Counted from the stretch's first letter, positions 50,258 to 62,006 are shown. The stretch: 64,000 nt of DNA from Tessaracoccus defluvii (GCF_014489575.1 NZ_CP060789.1:620001-684000); one strand, 5' to 3'. The notes: generated by a model from the letters alone, not told the origin. Numbers and translations: made by a program.

Positions 50258-50286
50258 ACGCTAACATTGATTGTTAGCGCTGCCAA
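50258..50286 (-). promoter_or_regulatory. Promoter with LacI-type operator for the fucosidase ABC operon
   Basis: On the minus strand, TTGGCA (50281-50286), a 17-base spacer and TAGCGT (50258-50263) form a sigma-A promoter. Between and across them lie CGCTAACA (50259-50266), TTGAT, and TGTTAGCG (50272-50279), an 8-base perfect inverted repeat. TGTTAGCGCTGCCA (50272-50285) itself approximates the LacI-family operator pattern TGTTAGCGCTAACA. The three half-sites overlap the -10 and spacer, so a bound repressor would block transcription. No LacI-family gene lies nearby. Confidence 0.7.
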
Positions 50287-50386
50287 ACGACAGGACATTT
50301 CGTTACCAAACCGTGACATTCGCAGTGTGCGCTGACCCGTTCTCAACCGTCGAGCAGCCGCGACGCCTCTAGCTAGGATCTAAGGC

Positions 50387-52306
50387 ATGGCCGATCCCTC
50401 GAGCTACCGCCCGGCGCCCGGGAGCATCCCCACCGACCCCGGCGTGTACCGCTTCTTCGACGCCTTCGGCCATGTGATCTACGTCGGCAAGGCCAAGAAC
50501 CTGCGGCAGCGCCTCAACTCCTACTTCGCGGATCCCGCGGCGCTGCACTTCCGCACCCAGACGATGGTGCGCACCGCCGCGAAGGTCGAGTGGACCGTCG
50601 TCGCCACCGAACTGGAGGCGCTGCAGCTCGAATACACGTGGATCCAGCAGTTCGATCCGCGGTTCAACGTCAAGTACCGCGACGACAAGTCGTATCCGTG
50701 GCTCGCCGTGACGATGGGCGAGGAGTTCCCGCGCGTGTTCGTCGGACGCGGGGCCAAAAAGCGCGGGACGCGGTACTTCGGGCCGTTCGGCCAGGCGTGG
50801 GCGATCCGGGAGACGGTCGATCTGCTGCTGCGCGTGTTCCCCATGCGCTCCTGCACGCAGGGGGTGTTCAACCGGGCCCGCTCCTCTGGCAGGGCCTGCC
50901 TGCTGGGAGACATCGGGAAGTGCTCCGCGCCATGCGTCGGGCGGATCTCGCCCGAGGAGCACCGGGCCGTCGCCGAGGACTTCTGCTCCTTCATGGGCGG
51001 CAACACCGGCGGCATCATCGGACGCATCGAGCGCGAGATGTACAACGCCTCCGCGGCGCTGAACTTCGAGCGGGCCGCCGTGCTGCGCGACTCCCTGGTC
51101 GCGCTGAACCGCGTGAGGGAGAAGAACTCGGTCGTGCTCCGCGACGGCCTGCGGGCCGACATCGTGGGGCTCGCCGACGACGGCACCCAGGTGTCCGTGC
51201 AGGTGTTCCACGTCGTCGACGGCAGGATCCTCGGCGAGCGCGGCTGGATCGCCGACCGCTCCGACGACCGGCCGCTGACGGAACTGCTCGAGGCGTTCCT
51301 GGAGCAGCTGTACTCCGAGGACCAGGAGGTGCCGCCGCACGTGCTCGCCTCCGTGGAGGCCGAGGACACGCTCGTGGAGCACCTGACGCAGCGCCGGGGC
51401 GGCACGGTCACCGTCAAGGTGCCGTTGCGTGGGGAGAAGCGGGCCCTGCTCGACACGGCCGTCCGCAACGCAGAGCTGGCCCTGCAGCAGGCCAAGCTGA
51501 AGCGGGCCACGGACCTCAGCACCCGCAGCACGGCTCTCGCCGAGATCGCCGAGGCGCTGTCGCTGGACGAGCCGCCCCTGCGGATCGAGTGCTACGACAT
51601 CTCCCACACCATGGGCACCGAGGTTGTCGGCTCCATGGTCGTCTTCGAGGACGGACTCCCGCGCAAGAGCGAGTACCGCCGGTTCATCATCAAGAGCTTC
51701 GAGGGCAGCAACGACGTCGCGGCCATCTCCGAGGTGCTGGGCAGGCGGCTGCGCCGCCTCGTCGATGAGCGGTCGAGCGACGTCCGGGTCGACGCCACCA
51801 CCGGCGAGGCCGCCCGCTTCTCCTACGCGCCTGCGCTGATCGTCGTCGACGGCGGCCAGCCGCAGGTCAACGCAGCCGCGGCGGTGCTCGCCGACGCCGG
51901 GCTCACCGACGAGATCGCGCTGTGCGGGCTCGCCAAGCGCATGGAGGAGGTGTGGCTGCCGGGGGAGGACTATCCGCTCATTTTGCCCCGCGCCTCCGAA
52001 GGCCTCTACCTGCTGCAGCGCCTCCGTGACGAGGCCCATCGGTTCGCCATCACCCACCACCGTTCCCGCCGCGCCAAGACGGTGGTGGAATCCGTGCTCG
52101 ACGGTGTGCCCGGCCTCGGCGAGATGCGCCGCAAGGCACTGCTGAAGTACTTCGGCAGCATGCGCAAATTGCGTCAGGCCACCGTCGAGGAGATCGCCGA
52201 GGTGCCTGGCTTCGGGCCCACGCTGGCAGCCGCCGTCAAGGCCGCTGTCGAGGACACAGGGGGAGAGGCCATCAACCTCACCACCGGCGAAGTGACCGAG
52301 ATCTGA
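50387..52306 (+). CDS. uvrC: UvrABC system protein C (excinuclease)
   Basis: The 639-residue nuclease makes both incisions in nucleotide excision repair. The GIY-YIG domain is at the N-terminus ([30 protein letters not shown], in pieces) with the Tyr/Lys catalytic residues. It has a four-cysteine region ([32 protein letters not shown]), a UVR domain ([20 protein letters not shown] near residue 220), the RNase H-like domain ([36 protein letters not shown]) and C-terminal helix-hairpin-helix repeats ([38 protein letters not shown]). It precedes bioY with 64 bases between. Confidence 0.97.
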   Translation: MADPSSYRPAPGSIPTDPGVYRFFDAFGHVIYVGKAKNLRQRLNSYFADPAALHFRTQTMVRTAAKVEWTVVATELEALQLEYTWIQQFDPRFNVKYRDDKSYPWLAVTMGEEFPRVFVGRGAKKRGTRYFGPFGQAWAIRETVDLLLRVFPMRSCTQGVFNRARSSGRACLLGDIGKCSAPCVGRISPEEHRAVAEDFCSFMGGNTGGIIGRIEREMYNASAALNFERAAVLRDSLVALNRVREKNSVVLRDGLRADIVGLADDGTQVSVQVFHVVDGRILGERGWIADRSDDRPLTELLEAFLEQLYSEDQEVPPHVLASVEAEDTLVEHLTQRRGGTVTVKVPLRGEKRALLDTAVRNAELALQQAKLKRATDLSTRSTALAEIAEALSLDEPPLRIECYDISHTMGTEVVGSMVVFEDGLPRKSEYRRFIIKSFEGSNDVAAISEVLGRRLRRLVDERSSDVRVDATTGEAARFSYAPALIVVDGGQPQVNAAAAVLADAGLTDEIALCGLAKRMEEVWLPGEDYPLILPRASEGLYLLQRLRDEAHRFAITHHRSRRAKTVVESVLDGVPGLGEMRRKALLKYFGSMRKLRQATVEEIAEVPGFGPTLAAAVKAAVEDTGGEAINLTTGEVTEI

Positions 52307-52370
52307 ACCGACTTGTCCCGTTACGAGCGCAGGTGCTGAGATGGGGGAACCCGAACCCCGGAGGCACCCC

Positions 52371-52958
52371 ATGACCGCTCCCGCCGTCACCGACCGTCCG
52401 TCGGTCGCACCCGCCGACCTGGCCAATGTCGCCGTCTTCGCCGCGCTGATCGCCGCCATGTCACTGCTGCCCGCCATCCACGTCGGGGGACTCACCCCGA
52501 TCACGCTCCAGACGCTGGGTGTCATGCTGGCCGGCCTCTGCCTCGGCCCGTGGCGTGGCGCGGCCGCGGTCGGCCTCTACCTCGCGGTCGGCATCGCCGG
52601 GCTGCCCGTCTTCGCCGGCGGCAAGGGTGGCGTCGCGGCGCTGCTCGGCCCCACGGGCGGCTACCTCGTCTCCTTCCTGATCGTCGCCTTCCTGGTCGGT
52701 CTCGCGGCCCGGTTCGTAGTGCGCCGTGGGCTGACGAAGCTCACGTTCGTCTGGTTCCTGCTGGCGTGCATGGTCACGCGTGTCGCGGTCACGTGGCCTC
52801 TCGGCGTGGCCGGCATCGCCAGGGCGACCGGAAAGTCCTTCGGCGACCTGTGGGCCACCGACTTCATCTTCTGGCCCGGCGACCTGCTCAAGGCCGTCGT
52901 CGCCTCCCTCATCGCGGTCGCGGTGCACAAGGCCTTCCCCCGCCTGCTCGGTCGATGA
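52371..52958 (+). CDS. bioY: Biotin transporter substrate-binding component BioY
   Basis: The 195-residue membrane protein is the S component that binds biotin in an energy-coupling factor (ECF) transporter. BioY signatures are present: LANVAVFAALIAAMSLLP, GGLTPITLQTLGVMLAGLCLGPWRGAAAVGLYLAVGIAGLPVFAGGKGG (in pieces; the TLQ, GLPVFA and GG elements) and GPTGGYLVSFLIVAFLVGLA. ATG 52371 follows a GGAGG site. It overlaps bioM by 4 bases. Confidence 0.95.
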   Translation: MTAPAVTDRPSVAPADLANVAVFAALIAAMSLLPAIHVGGLTPITLQTLGVMLAGLCLGPWRGAAAVGLYLAVGIAGLPVFAGGKGGVAALLGPTGGYLVSFLIVAFLVGLAARFVVRRGLTKLTFVWFLLACMVTRVAVTWPLGVAGIARATGKSFGDLWATDFIFWPGDLLKAVVASLIAVAVHKAFPRLLGR

Positions 52959-53653
52959 TTTCGGTCCAGGAGGCCTCCGTCGTCGTGCCCGCCCACCGGC
53001 GGGGCGAGGCGGACCGCGTCCTGCTCGACCGCATCTCCCTCGAGCTGACGGAACACCGCATCGCCGTCATCGGCGCCAACGGCTCCGGCAAGTCGACCCT
53101 GCTGCGCCTCTTCAACGGGCTGCGGGCCCCGACCTCGGGGCGGGTGTCCGTGGCGGGAAAGGACACGGTCAAGGACGCCGCGGCAGTGCGGGCGAGGGTG
53201 GGGTTCGTCTTCACCGACCCGTTGGCCCAGCTGCTCATGTCCACCCCCGTCGAGGACGTCGCGCTCAGCCTGCGGGCGAAGGTGAAGGACCGCGCCGAAC
53301 GCGCCCGTCGGGCGCAGGAACTCCTGGACCTCCGCGGCGTCGGGCACACGGCACACCAGAGCATCTACGACCTCTCGGGCGGCGAGCGGCAGCTGGTCGC
53401 CCTCACCAGCGTGCTGGCGGTCGAGCCGAGGATCGTCGTGGCCGACGAGCCGACGACGCTGCTCGACCTCCGTAACCGCGGGCAGCTCCGGGAGGTTCTC
53501 GCCGGGCTGCCGCAGCAGGTGATCGTCTCGACCCACGACCTCGACTTCGCAGCCGACGCGGAGCGCGTCATCGTCGTCGACGCCGGCCGGGTCATCGCCG
53601 ACGGTGAGCCGCGTGAGGCCATCGCCGCCTACGTGGCCGCGATGGCGCGATGA
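52955..53653 (+). CDS. bioM: ECF transporter ATP-binding protein BioM
   Basis: The 232-residue ATPase energises biotin uptake. It has Walker A IGANGSGKSTLLRLFNGL near residue 38, the Q-loop region (VGFVFTDPLAQLLMSTPVEDVAL), signature LSGGERQLVALTSVLA near residue 140 and Walker B RIVVADEPTTLLDLRNR near residue 160, then the H-loop histidine in VIVSTHDLD. It overlaps bioY and bioN by 4 bases each, so the three proteins are made together. Confidence 0.94.
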   Translation: MISVQEASVVVPAHRRGEADRVLLDRISLELTEHRIAVIGANGSGKSTLLRLFNGLRAPTSGRVSVAGKDTVKDAAAVRARVGFVFTDPLAQLLMSTPVEDVALSLRAKVKDRAERARRAQELLDLRGVGHTAHQSIYDLSGGERQLVALTSVLAVEPRIVVADEPTTLLDLRNRGQLREVLAGLPQQVIVSTHDLDFAADAERVIVVDAGRVIADGEPREAIAAYVAAMAR

Positions 53654-54276
53654 GCAGCCACACGAGTCTGCTCGGCCTCTACGAACCCGGCGCCGGCTGG
53701 CTGTTCCGGCTCCCCGTCGGATGGAAGTACCTGCTGCTGCTCGCGCTGGCCGTCCCGCCGCTGTTCCTGTGGGCCTGGTGGGCGACACTCGCCGGCCTGA
53801 TGATCGCCGTCGCCTGCCTGCTGACCTCCGGCATCCCTCTGCGGCGCATCTTCTCGATCGGCTGGTACCTGTGGCTGCTGCTGGGGATCATGGCCGGCTA
53901 CCAGCTGGTATCCCTCCTTCCGGAGGCTGCGTTCGTCTCGCCGGGAAACCTGCTGCTCGCGGTGCTGGCGGCGCGTCTGCTGACGCTGACGACGCCGACC
54001 CCCGACCTGATGGACGCGCTGGCCACCGGCCTGCGGCCGGTGCGCTGGGTGGGCCTCGACCCCGCCGCCGCGAGCCTCGCGGTGGCGCTGATGATCAGGT
54101 CGATCCCTTTCCTGGCCGGCGCGCTCAGCGACGCCCGTGATGCGGCTCGCGCCCGCGGGGTCGATCGCAACCCGGTCGTGCTGCTGACCCCTGCCGTGCT
54201 CGGCGCCGTCGCGTACGCGCAGCGCACCGGCGAGGCGCTGCATGCGCGGGGGCTTCCCGGCGACGGGGCCCACTAG
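53650..54276 (+). CDS. bioN: ECF transporter transmembrane component BioN
   Basis: The 208-residue membrane protein is the T component of the biotin ECF transporter. It has five or six helices and the coupling-helix pattern: LMIRSIPFLAGALSDARDAARARGVDRN near residues 142-169 (the A-R-G / 'DARDAARARG' motif that links to the ATPase) and AVLGAVAYAQRTGEALHARGL (second ARG motif). It starts at ATG 53650 overlapping bioM. The rapZ gene begins 9 bases after its stop. Confidence 0.9.
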   Translation: MSSHTSLLGLYEPGAGWLFRLPVGWKYLLLLALAVPPLFLWAWWATLAGLMIAVACLLTSGIPLRRIFSIGWYLWLLLGIMAGYQLVSLLPEAAFVSPGNLLLAVLAARLLTLTTPTPDLMDALATGLRPVRWVGLDPAAASLAVALMIRSIPFLAGALSDARDAARARGVDRNPVVLLTPAVLGAVAYAQRTGEALHARGLPGDGAH

Positions 54277-54285
54277 GCTGTGGCC

Positions 54286-55146
54286 ATGAGCACCCCTCCA
54301 GAGATCGCCGTCATCACCGGCCTGTCAGGGGCCGGCCGTCGTACCGCCGCGCATGCGATGGAGGACCTCGGCTGGTACGTCGTGGACAACCTGCCGCCCG
54401 TCATGCTGCCCGCGCTGCTGGACACCCTGCAGGGATTCCAGGTGTCCCGTGTCGCCGCCGTCGCCGACGTCCGCTCCCGTGAGCAGTTCGAGCAGTTGCC
54501 CGCCGCCCTCGTGGAGCTGCGCCGCCGGGGGGCGCGGATAACGCTGCTCTACCTCGAGGCCGACGACGACGTGATCGTCACCCGGCAGGAGTCGAACCGC
54601 CGCCCGCTGCCGCTGCAGGGCGGCGACCGGCTGCTCGAGGGAATCAACCGGGAGCGCCGGCTCATGGCCGACATCCGAGCCACCGCGGACATCGTCGTCA
54701 ACACCACGCGGCTGTCGGCCCGCCAGCTCGTGCAGCGGGTCGTCAACCACTTCGGCGACGACGCCTCCGACCGGATGAAGATCGCGATCATCTCCTTCGG
54801 GTTCAAGCACGGCGTGCCGATCGACGCGGACATGGTCTTCGACGTGCGGTTCCTGCCGAACCCGTTCTGGATCCCGGAGCTGCGGCCCAAGTCCGGGCTG
54901 AGCCGCGACGTGGCGCAGTACGTGCTCAAGCACGCGGCAGCCCAGCAATTCCAGGACCACATGATCGCGCTCCTCGAGACGGTCTCGCCCGGCTATCAGG
55001 CGGAGGGGAAGCGGCAGGTCACGGTCGCCATCGGCTGCACCGGCGGCAAGCACCGCTCCACCTCCATGAGTGAGGAACTGGCACTCCGGCTCCGTGATCG
55101 GGACTTCGCCACCACCGTCCTCCACCGCGACCTGGGCAAGGAATGA
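54286..55146 (+). CDS. rapZ: RNase adapter protein RapZ / YvcJ-type nucleotide-binding protein
   Basis: The 286-residue ATP/GTP-binding protein opens with EIAVITGLSGAGRRTAAHAMEDLGWYVVDNLPPVMLPALL (in pieces). The P-loop reads GLSGAGRRT, with Arg where most P-loops have Lys and a second Arg where Ser/Thr is common. The middle has LYLEADDDVIVTRQESNRRPLPLQ and the C-terminal RapZ domain ends with SPGYQAEGKRQVTVAIGCTGGKHRSTSMSEELALRL (the GCTGGKHRS motif). The function in actinobacteria is not established. The stop overlaps yvcK by 4 bases. Confidence 0.94.
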   Translation: MSTPPEIAVITGLSGAGRRTAAHAMEDLGWYVVDNLPPVMLPALLDTLQGFQVSRVAAVADVRSREQFEQLPAALVELRRRGARITLLYLEADDDVIVTRQESNRRPLPLQGGDRLLEGINRERRLMADIRATADIVVNTTRLSARQLVQRVVNHFGDDASDRMKIAIISFGFKHGVPIDADMVFDVRFLPNPFWIPELRPKSGLSRDVAQYVLKHAAAQQFQDHMIALLETVSPGYQAEGKRQVTVAIGCTGGKHRSTSMSEELALRLRDRDFATTVLHRDLGKE

Positions 55147-56090
55147 GCCCGCAGCAGTTGCCCGCCGTCGCGGCCCTGGGCGGCGGTCACGGTCTGGCCG
55201 CTTCGCTGACGGCGCTGCGGCGGGTCACCGACCGGCTCACCGCCATCGTCACCGTCGCCGACGACGGCGGATCGTCCGGCCGGCTCAGGGACGAGTTCGA
55301 CTGTCTGCCCCCCGGCGACCTGCGCATGGCGCTCGCCGCGCTCTGCTCTGACGACCAGGTGGGGCGCACCTGGGCCGACCTCCTCCAGGCCCGGTTCACG
55401 GGGGAGGGCCCGCTCAGCGGCCACGCCATCGGCAACCTGCTCATCGCAGGCCTCTGGCAGCAACTGGGGGACCCCGTCGCGGCCCTCGACATGGTCGGCG
55501 ACCTGCTCCGCACGCGGGGCAGGGTGCTGCCGATGAGCTCCGTCCCGCTGGAGATCGAGGCCGACGTCATCGGGCTGGATCCGCTCGACCCGGACGAGCT
55601 CTGCACGCTGACGGGGCAGGCGACGGTGGCGAAGTCGCGCGCCACGGTCCAGAGCATCAGGATCGTCCCGGAGCGCCCGCCGGCGCGCCCAGAGGTGATC
55701 GCGGCGATCCGGGGCGCCGACAGCGTGGTGCTGGGCCCAGGGTCGTGGTTCACCAGCGTCATCCCGCACCTCCTGGTGCCGGAGCTGGCCGACGCCATCG
55801 TCACCACGAAGGCGCAGCGGATCCTGGTGCTGAACATCTCGTCCGCTGCCGAGACCGACGGATTCAGCGCTTCCCGCCACATCGAGCTCCTCGCGGAGCA
55901 TGCGCCGGCCCTCCGCCTCGACGCCGTCATTGCCGACGAGCGGTTCGCCTCGACCGACCCGCACCTGGAGAGCTTCGTGGCGTCCCTGGGCGGACGGCTC
56001 GTGCGGGCCGACCTCGCAGCCCGGGACGGCACCGCGACCCACGACGTCAACAGGCTGGCGGCCGCCTTCAGCGAGATCATCGGGCACTGA
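55143..56090 (+). CDS. yvcK: YvcK family protein (gluconeogenesis/cell-shape factor)
   Basis: The 315-residue protein has the family features [55 protein letters not shown] (in pieces; the GGGHGL nucleotide-sugar loop and [12 protein letters not shown]), [20 protein letters not shown] and [22 protein letters not shown]. In Bacillus and Mycobacterium, YvcK proteins bind UDP-N-acetylglucosamine and affect carbon use and cell-wall growth. It starts by overlapping rapZ. Its 33-base gap to whiA is short, so rapZ-yvcK-whiA are likely one transcript. Confidence 0.93.
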   Translation: MSPQQLPAVAALGGGHGLAASLTALRRVTDRLTAIVTVADDGGSSGRLRDEFDCLPPGDLRMALAALCSDDQVGRTWADLLQARFTGEGPLSGHAIGNLLIAGLWQQLGDPVAALDMVGDLLRTRGRVLPMSSVPLEIEADVIGLDPLDPDELCTLTGQATVAKSRATVQSIRIVPERPPARPEVIAAIRGADSVVLGPGSWFTSVIPHLLVPELADAIVTTKAQRILVLNISSAAETDGFSASRHIELLAEHAPALRLDAVIADERFASTDPHLESFVASLGGRLVRADLAARDGTATHDVNRLAAAFSEIIGH

Positions 56091-56122
56091 CCCCCTTCTC
56101 CGCATGTGGCAGACTTCCGCCC

Positions 56123-57106
56123 ATGGCCCTGACGCAGAAGGTGAAATCCGAGCTGGCGACCGTGGTCGTGCCGCATCCCAGTGTGCGCCGCGCCGAGGCT
56201 GTCACCATGCTCAGGTTCGCCGGCGGACTCCACCTGGTGGGCGGCCGTATCGTCATCGAGGCCGAGCTGGACACGGGCACCGCCGCCCGGCGGCTCCGCG
56301 GCTTCATCCTGGACCTGTACAACATCGACTCCGAGCTGCTCGTCATCAACGGATCCGGCGTCAGGAAGGGCCCCCGCTACACGCTGCGCGTCGTGCGGGA
56401 GGGGGAGCAGCTGGCGCGCCTCAGCGGGCTGGTCGATCAGCACCGTCGTCCGGTGCGGGGGCTGCCGCCCGCGATCGTCGGCGGCTCGCAGGCCGACGCC
56501 GTCGCCGTGTGGCGGGGCGCGTTCCTCGCCCGGGGCTCGCTGACCGAACCCGGCCGTTCGATGGCACTGGAGATCACCTGCCCCGGCTCCGAGGCGGCCC
56601 TCGCGCTGGTCGGCGCGGCCCGCAGGCTCGGCACCGCCGTCAAGTCCCGCGAGGTGCGGGGCATCGACCGTGTCGTCATCCGCGACGGCGAGGCGATCGC
56701 CGACCTGCTGACGCGGCTCGGTGCCCCCGAGACCCGCATCGCCTGGGAGGAGCGCAGGAAGCGCCGCGAGGTGCGCGGCAACGTCAACCGGCTCGCCAAC
56801 TTCGACGACGCGAACCTGCGGCGCTCCGCCAGGGCCGCGGTGACGGCCAGCGCGCGTGTCGAGAGGGCCCTGGAGATCCTGGGTGACGAGGTGCCGGAGC
56901 ACCTGCAGGCCGCAGGACAGCTGCGCCTCGAGCACCGGCAGGCCAGCCTCGAGGAGCTGGGCCGGCTCCACGAACCGCCACTGTCGAAGGACGCCATCGC
57001 GGGTCGGATCCGGCGTCTGCTGGCGACCGCGGACAAGCTCGCGGAGGAGCGCGGCATCCCCGACACGGAGGCTGGGCTGCCCGCCGAGCTCCGCGACGCA
57101 GACTGA
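56123..57106 (+). CDS. whiA: DNA-binding protein WhiA
   Basis: The 327-residue protein has two N-terminal homing-endonuclease-like subdomains ([63 protein letters not shown]) without catalytic residues, and a C-terminal WhiA helix-turn-helix domain ([44 protein letters not shown], in pieces). It controls sporulation genes in Streptomyces and cell division in other Gram-positives. Here, in a likely non-sporulating relative, it probably has a division role. ATG 56123 is the conserved start. Confidence 0.95.
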   Translation: MALTQKVKSELATVVVPHPSVRRAEAVTMLRFAGGLHLVGGRIVIEAELDTGTAARRLRGFILDLYNIDSELLVINGSGVRKGPRYTLRVVREGEQLARLSGLVDQHRRPVRGLPPAIVGGSQADAVAVWRGAFLARGSLTEPGRSMALEITCPGSEAALALVGAARRLGTAVKSREVRGIDRVVIRDGEAIADLLTRLGAPETRIAWEERRKRREVRGNVNRLANFDDANLRRSARAAVTASARVERALEILGDEVPEHLQAAGQLRLEHRQASLEELGRLHEPPLSKDAIAGRIRRLLATADKLAEERGIPDTEAGLPAELRDAD

Positions 57107-57132
57107 ACCCGTCCTTAACCGACCCCGCGCAG

Positions 57133-57160
57133 TTGCCACTGACCGATTCGCTACTAGGAT
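57133..57160 (+). promoter_or_regulatory. gap promoter
   Basis: TTGCCA (57133-57138), a 16-base spacer and TAGGAT (57155-57160) fit a strong sigma-A promoter. A GAAAGGG ribosome binding site lies about 12 bases before the gap ATG at 57224. Confidence 0.65.
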
Positions 57161-57175
57161 GACTCTTGTCCGTAA

Positions 57176-58219
<1,044 letters not shown>

Positions 58220-58253
58220 TCCGACTGCTGGCCACACCAGTGTGTTGAGCCAC

Positions 58254-58289
58254 CGGCCCTGTGACCCCGGCAACGGGGGCACAGGGCCG
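58254..58289 (+). terminator. Hairpin between gap and pgk
   Basis: Arms cggccctgtg / cacagggccg (10 perfect pairs, extended inward by cccc/gggg) with a short loop, 35 bases past the gap stop and followed by ttgtctcg. It may reduce read-through into pgk. Confidence 0.65.
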
Positions 58290-58332
58290 TTGTCTCGCCC
58301 CCCCACTCCACCAACGAAAGGCTCATCGATTC

Positions 58333-59546
<1,214 letters not shown>

Positions 59547-59547
<1 letters not shown>

Positions 59548-60323
59548 TGCGCAAGCCCATCATGGCCGGCAACTGGAAGATGAACGTCGACCACATCGAA
59601 GCCACCGGTCTCGTGGAGAAGCTCCACTTCACCCTCGTCGACAAGGACTGGGACCCCGCCAAGTCGGAGGCCGTCCTGTGCGTGCCGTTCACCGACATCC
59701 GCACGGTCCGCACCCTGATCGACGGTGACCGCCTGAACTTCGGGCTCGGCGCGCAGAACGTGTCGCAGCACGACAACGGCGCCTACACCGGCGAGATCTC
59801 GACCGCGATGCTCTCGAAGCTGGGCGTCGGCTACGTGATCGTCGGCCACTCCGAGCGCCGCGAGTACTACGGCGAGACCGACGCGATCATCAACGCCAAG
59901 GCGCTGAAGGTCCTGGCGGCCGGCATGACCCCCATCGTCTGCGTCGGTGAGGGGCTCGACATCCGCAAGGCGGGTCAGCACGTCGAGTACACGCTGAACC
60001 AGGTCCGCGGCACGCTGGCCGACCTGACCGCCGAGCAGGTCGCCGGCCTCGTCATCGCCTACGAGCCCGTCTGGGCCATCGGCACCGGCGAGGTCGCCAC
60101 CCCTGACGACGCTCAGGAGGTGTGTGGCGCCATCCGCAAGGAGGTCGCGGCGCTGTACGACGAGGCGACCGCCGAGTCGGTCCGCATCCAGTACGGCGGC
60201 TCCGTCAAGTCGGGCAACGTCGCGCAGATCATGGGGCAGCCGGACATCGACGGCGCCCTCGTCGGCGGCGCGAGCCTGCAGCCGGACGAGTTCGCGGCGA
60301 TCGTGCGTTTCTACCAGCTCTGA
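59547..60323 (+). CDS. tpiA: Triosephosphate isomerase
   Basis: The 258-residue TIM-barrel enzyme interconverts dihydroxyacetone phosphate and glyceraldehyde-3-phosphate. Catalytic residues are visible: Lys in [10 protein letters not shown] near residue 11, His in [14 protein letters not shown] near residue 100 and Glu in [13 protein letters not shown] near residue 172, with the phosphate-binding YGGSVKSGN near residue 217. The start overlaps the pgk stop by one base (TGATG), indicating coupled translation. Confidence 0.98.
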
Positions 60324-60336
60324 GCTGACACGGGAG

Positions 60337-60364
60337 GCGGCGCCGGGGGAGACCCCTGCGCCGC
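60337..60364 (+). terminator. Terminator after tpiA
   Basis: Arms gcggcgccgggg and cccctgcgccgc pair over 12 positions with one mismatch around a 4-base loop, followed by ttctccatttcttcccc. The remaining bases to secG (60365-60580) show no clear gene. Confidence 0.65.
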
Positions 60365-60580
60365 TTCTCCATTTCTTCCCCATCCTTCCCCGCCGCCCTT
60401 TTGGCCGGGCCCGACGGCGGCTGGAGAATGCAGGCAGGGAGACTCGCGTGGGGGCGCGAGCGGGGGGCCGGCGCCGAGGGGAGACCGGTTCCCCACCTCC
60501 TCACTCCGTGACAGTCAGCGTCGCAGACCGGGGCCCGACAAGGACGTCCGGATGTGGAGGAATCGATCGCGTCGGATAAC

Positions 60581-60850
60581 ATGGGCCGCGTGATTGTCCC
60601 TTTGGTGTCCTGGCCCATAACGCTCCTCTCGGTCATCGCCGTGATCCTCAGCGTTCTCCTCGCGGCCACCGTCCTCCTCCACAAAGGCCGTGGTGGAGGC
60701 ATGTCAGATCTGTTCGGCGGCGGCATGTCGACCTCGATGGGTGGAGCATCCACCGCTGAGCGTCTGCTCGACCGCATCACCGTCGTCCTCGGCCTCGTCT
60801 GGCTGCTGACGATCGCCGGGCTGCTGCTGCTCTACAAGCTCAGCGCCTGA
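60581..60850 (+). CDS. secG: Preprotein translocase subunit SecG
   Basis: The 89-residue inner-membrane protein aids the SecYEG protein channel. It has two transmembrane helices (WPITLLSVIAVILSVLLAATVLLH and ITVVLGLVWLLTIAGLLLLY) joined by a Gly-rich cytoplasmic loop (KGRGGGMSDLFGGGMSTSMGG), the SecG pattern. The start is uncertain: ATG 60581, GTG 60590 and GTG 60554 are in frame. ATG 60581 is preferred by length; the GGAGG upstream of it is about 20 bases away, too far for a normal site. Confidence 0.92.
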   Translation: MGRVIVPLVSWPITLLSVIAVILSVLLAATVLLHKGRGGGMSDLFGGGMSTSMGGASTAERLLDRITVVLGLVWLLTIAGLLLLYKLSA

Positions 60851-60903
60851 CCGTCGACACCTCACACACTCACGTACAACAACATTCGAGGAGATAGCTC
60901 AAC

Positions 60904-61260
60904 ATGGCAGGTGGCAACGCCATTCGTGGTACTCGCGTCGGTGCAGGACCCATGGGTGAGGCGGAGCGCGGCGACACCGCGCCCCGTCTGCACGTCTCGT
61001 ACTACTGCTCCAGCGGCCATGTGACGCGGCCCGCGTTCGCTGCCGATGCGCAGATCCCCGAGTCGTGGGACTGCCCCCGCTGCGGCCTTCCGGCCAACAC
61101 AGATGCCGAGAACCCGCCGCCACCGCCGAAGATCACGCCCTACAAGACGCACCTCGCGTACGTGAAGGAGCGGCGTACCGACGCTGAGGCCGAGCAGATC
61201 CTGGAGGAGGCCGTCACGGCGCTCCGGGCCCGCCGCGCGGCCGGGGAGATCATCTACTGA
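60904..61260 (+). CDS. rbpA: RNA polymerase-binding protein RbpA
   Basis: The 118-residue actinobacteria-specific protein binds the primary sigma factor and RNA polymerase and stabilises open complexes. The core has the zinc-ribbon-like block YYCSSGHVTRPAFAADAQIPESWDCPRCGLPA near residues 37-68 (in pieces) with Cys-His and Cys-x2-Cys pairs, and the C-terminal sigma-interacting helix (YKTHLAYVKERRTDAEAEQILEEAVTALRARR, in pieces). The start MAGGNAIRGTRVGAGPMGE is the conserved opening, and a GAGGAGA site lies 10 bases upstream. Its presence fixes the phylum. Confidence 0.97.
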   Translation: MAGGNAIRGTRVGAGPMGEAERGDTAPRLHVSYYCSSGHVTRPAFAADAQIPESWDCPRCGLPANTDAENPPPPPKITPYKTHLAYVKERRTDAEAEQILEEAVTALRARRAAGEIIY

Positions 61261-61274
61261 TCCCCCCTCCTTCC

Positions 61275-62006
61275 TCAGAAGGGGCAGGAGTACTGCGCCG
61301 GGAGTTGACCGGCCGCCGCCTCGTCGAGGAACCAATACGTGACGACCCTGCCGTGCACATGTGCTGCCGGCAGGGTTTCGTCATATTCGAGGGTGGCGGC
61401 GACGGCCTCCGCCTTCGCCTCGCCGGTCGCCAGGAACCACACCTCGTCGGAGCGGTTCAAGGTCGGCAGCGTCAGCGTGATCCGTTCCGACGGCGCCTTC
61501 GGCGAGTCGGTCACCCCGATGACGCTGCGGGTGGTCGGCTCAAAGCTCGGATGACCAGGGAAGATGGACCCGACGTGGCCGTCCGCGCCGATGCCCAGCA
61601 GCATGATGTCGAACGTGGTGCCGCCGAGCTCCGCCTCGTACTCGGCGGCCGACTCGTGGCTGTCCTTGCGGCCGTCCTGCGCGGCCATCATGTGAGTGTA
61701 GGCGGCCTGGAACGAGATGGTGCGGGCCAGCCGGCTCACCGCCTGCAGCGAGTTGCGCATGGGGTCGGTCGCCGGAACGAACCGTTCGTCGCCCCACCAC
61801 AGCTGCAGCCGGGTCGCGTCGAGCTCGGAGCTCTCAGCGAGTTCGGCGAACGCTTCATACATGGCGTTGGCGGCGTCTCCGCCGGTGAGGCAGAGGTGCA
61901 CCGTCGGCTGCGCGGCCTGCAGCGCGACCACCCGGTCGAGAAGCCGCCGGGCGACGACCCGCGACACGTCCTCCGCGTCCGGCAGCCGCACCACCCGTGT
62001 ATACAT
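61275..62006 (-). CDS. pgl: 6-phosphogluconolactonase
   Basis: The 243-residue enzyme hydrolyses 6-phosphogluconolactone. Family signatures are VHLCLTGGDAANAMYEAF near residue 36, LQLWWGDERFVPATDPMRNS near residue 68 (Trp-Trp-Gly-Asp-Glu-Arg) and FDIMLLGIGADGHVGSIFPGH near residue 132 with the catalytic histidine. It starts one base inside the opcA stop (TGATG overlap), so opcA and pgl are translated together. Confidence 0.95.
   Translation of the reverse strand: MYTRVVRLPDAEDVSRVVARRLLDRVVALQAAQPTVHLCLTGGDAANAMYEAFAELAESSELDATRLQLWWGDERFVPATDPMRNSLQAVSRLARTISFQAAYTHMMAAQDGRKDSHESAAEYEAELGGTTFDIMLLGIGADGHVGSIFPGHPSFEPTTRSVIGVTDSPKAPSERITLTLPTLNRSDEVWFLATGEAKAEAVAATLEYDETLPAAHVHGRVVTYWFLDEAAAGQLPAQYSCPF

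Noticed and set aside
60365..60580. Additional gene or riboswitch between tpiA and secG
   Set aside because: Short frames there are Arg/Ser/Pro-rich shadows, and no known riboswitch core was recognised; only a terminator and weak promoter-like sequence are seen.
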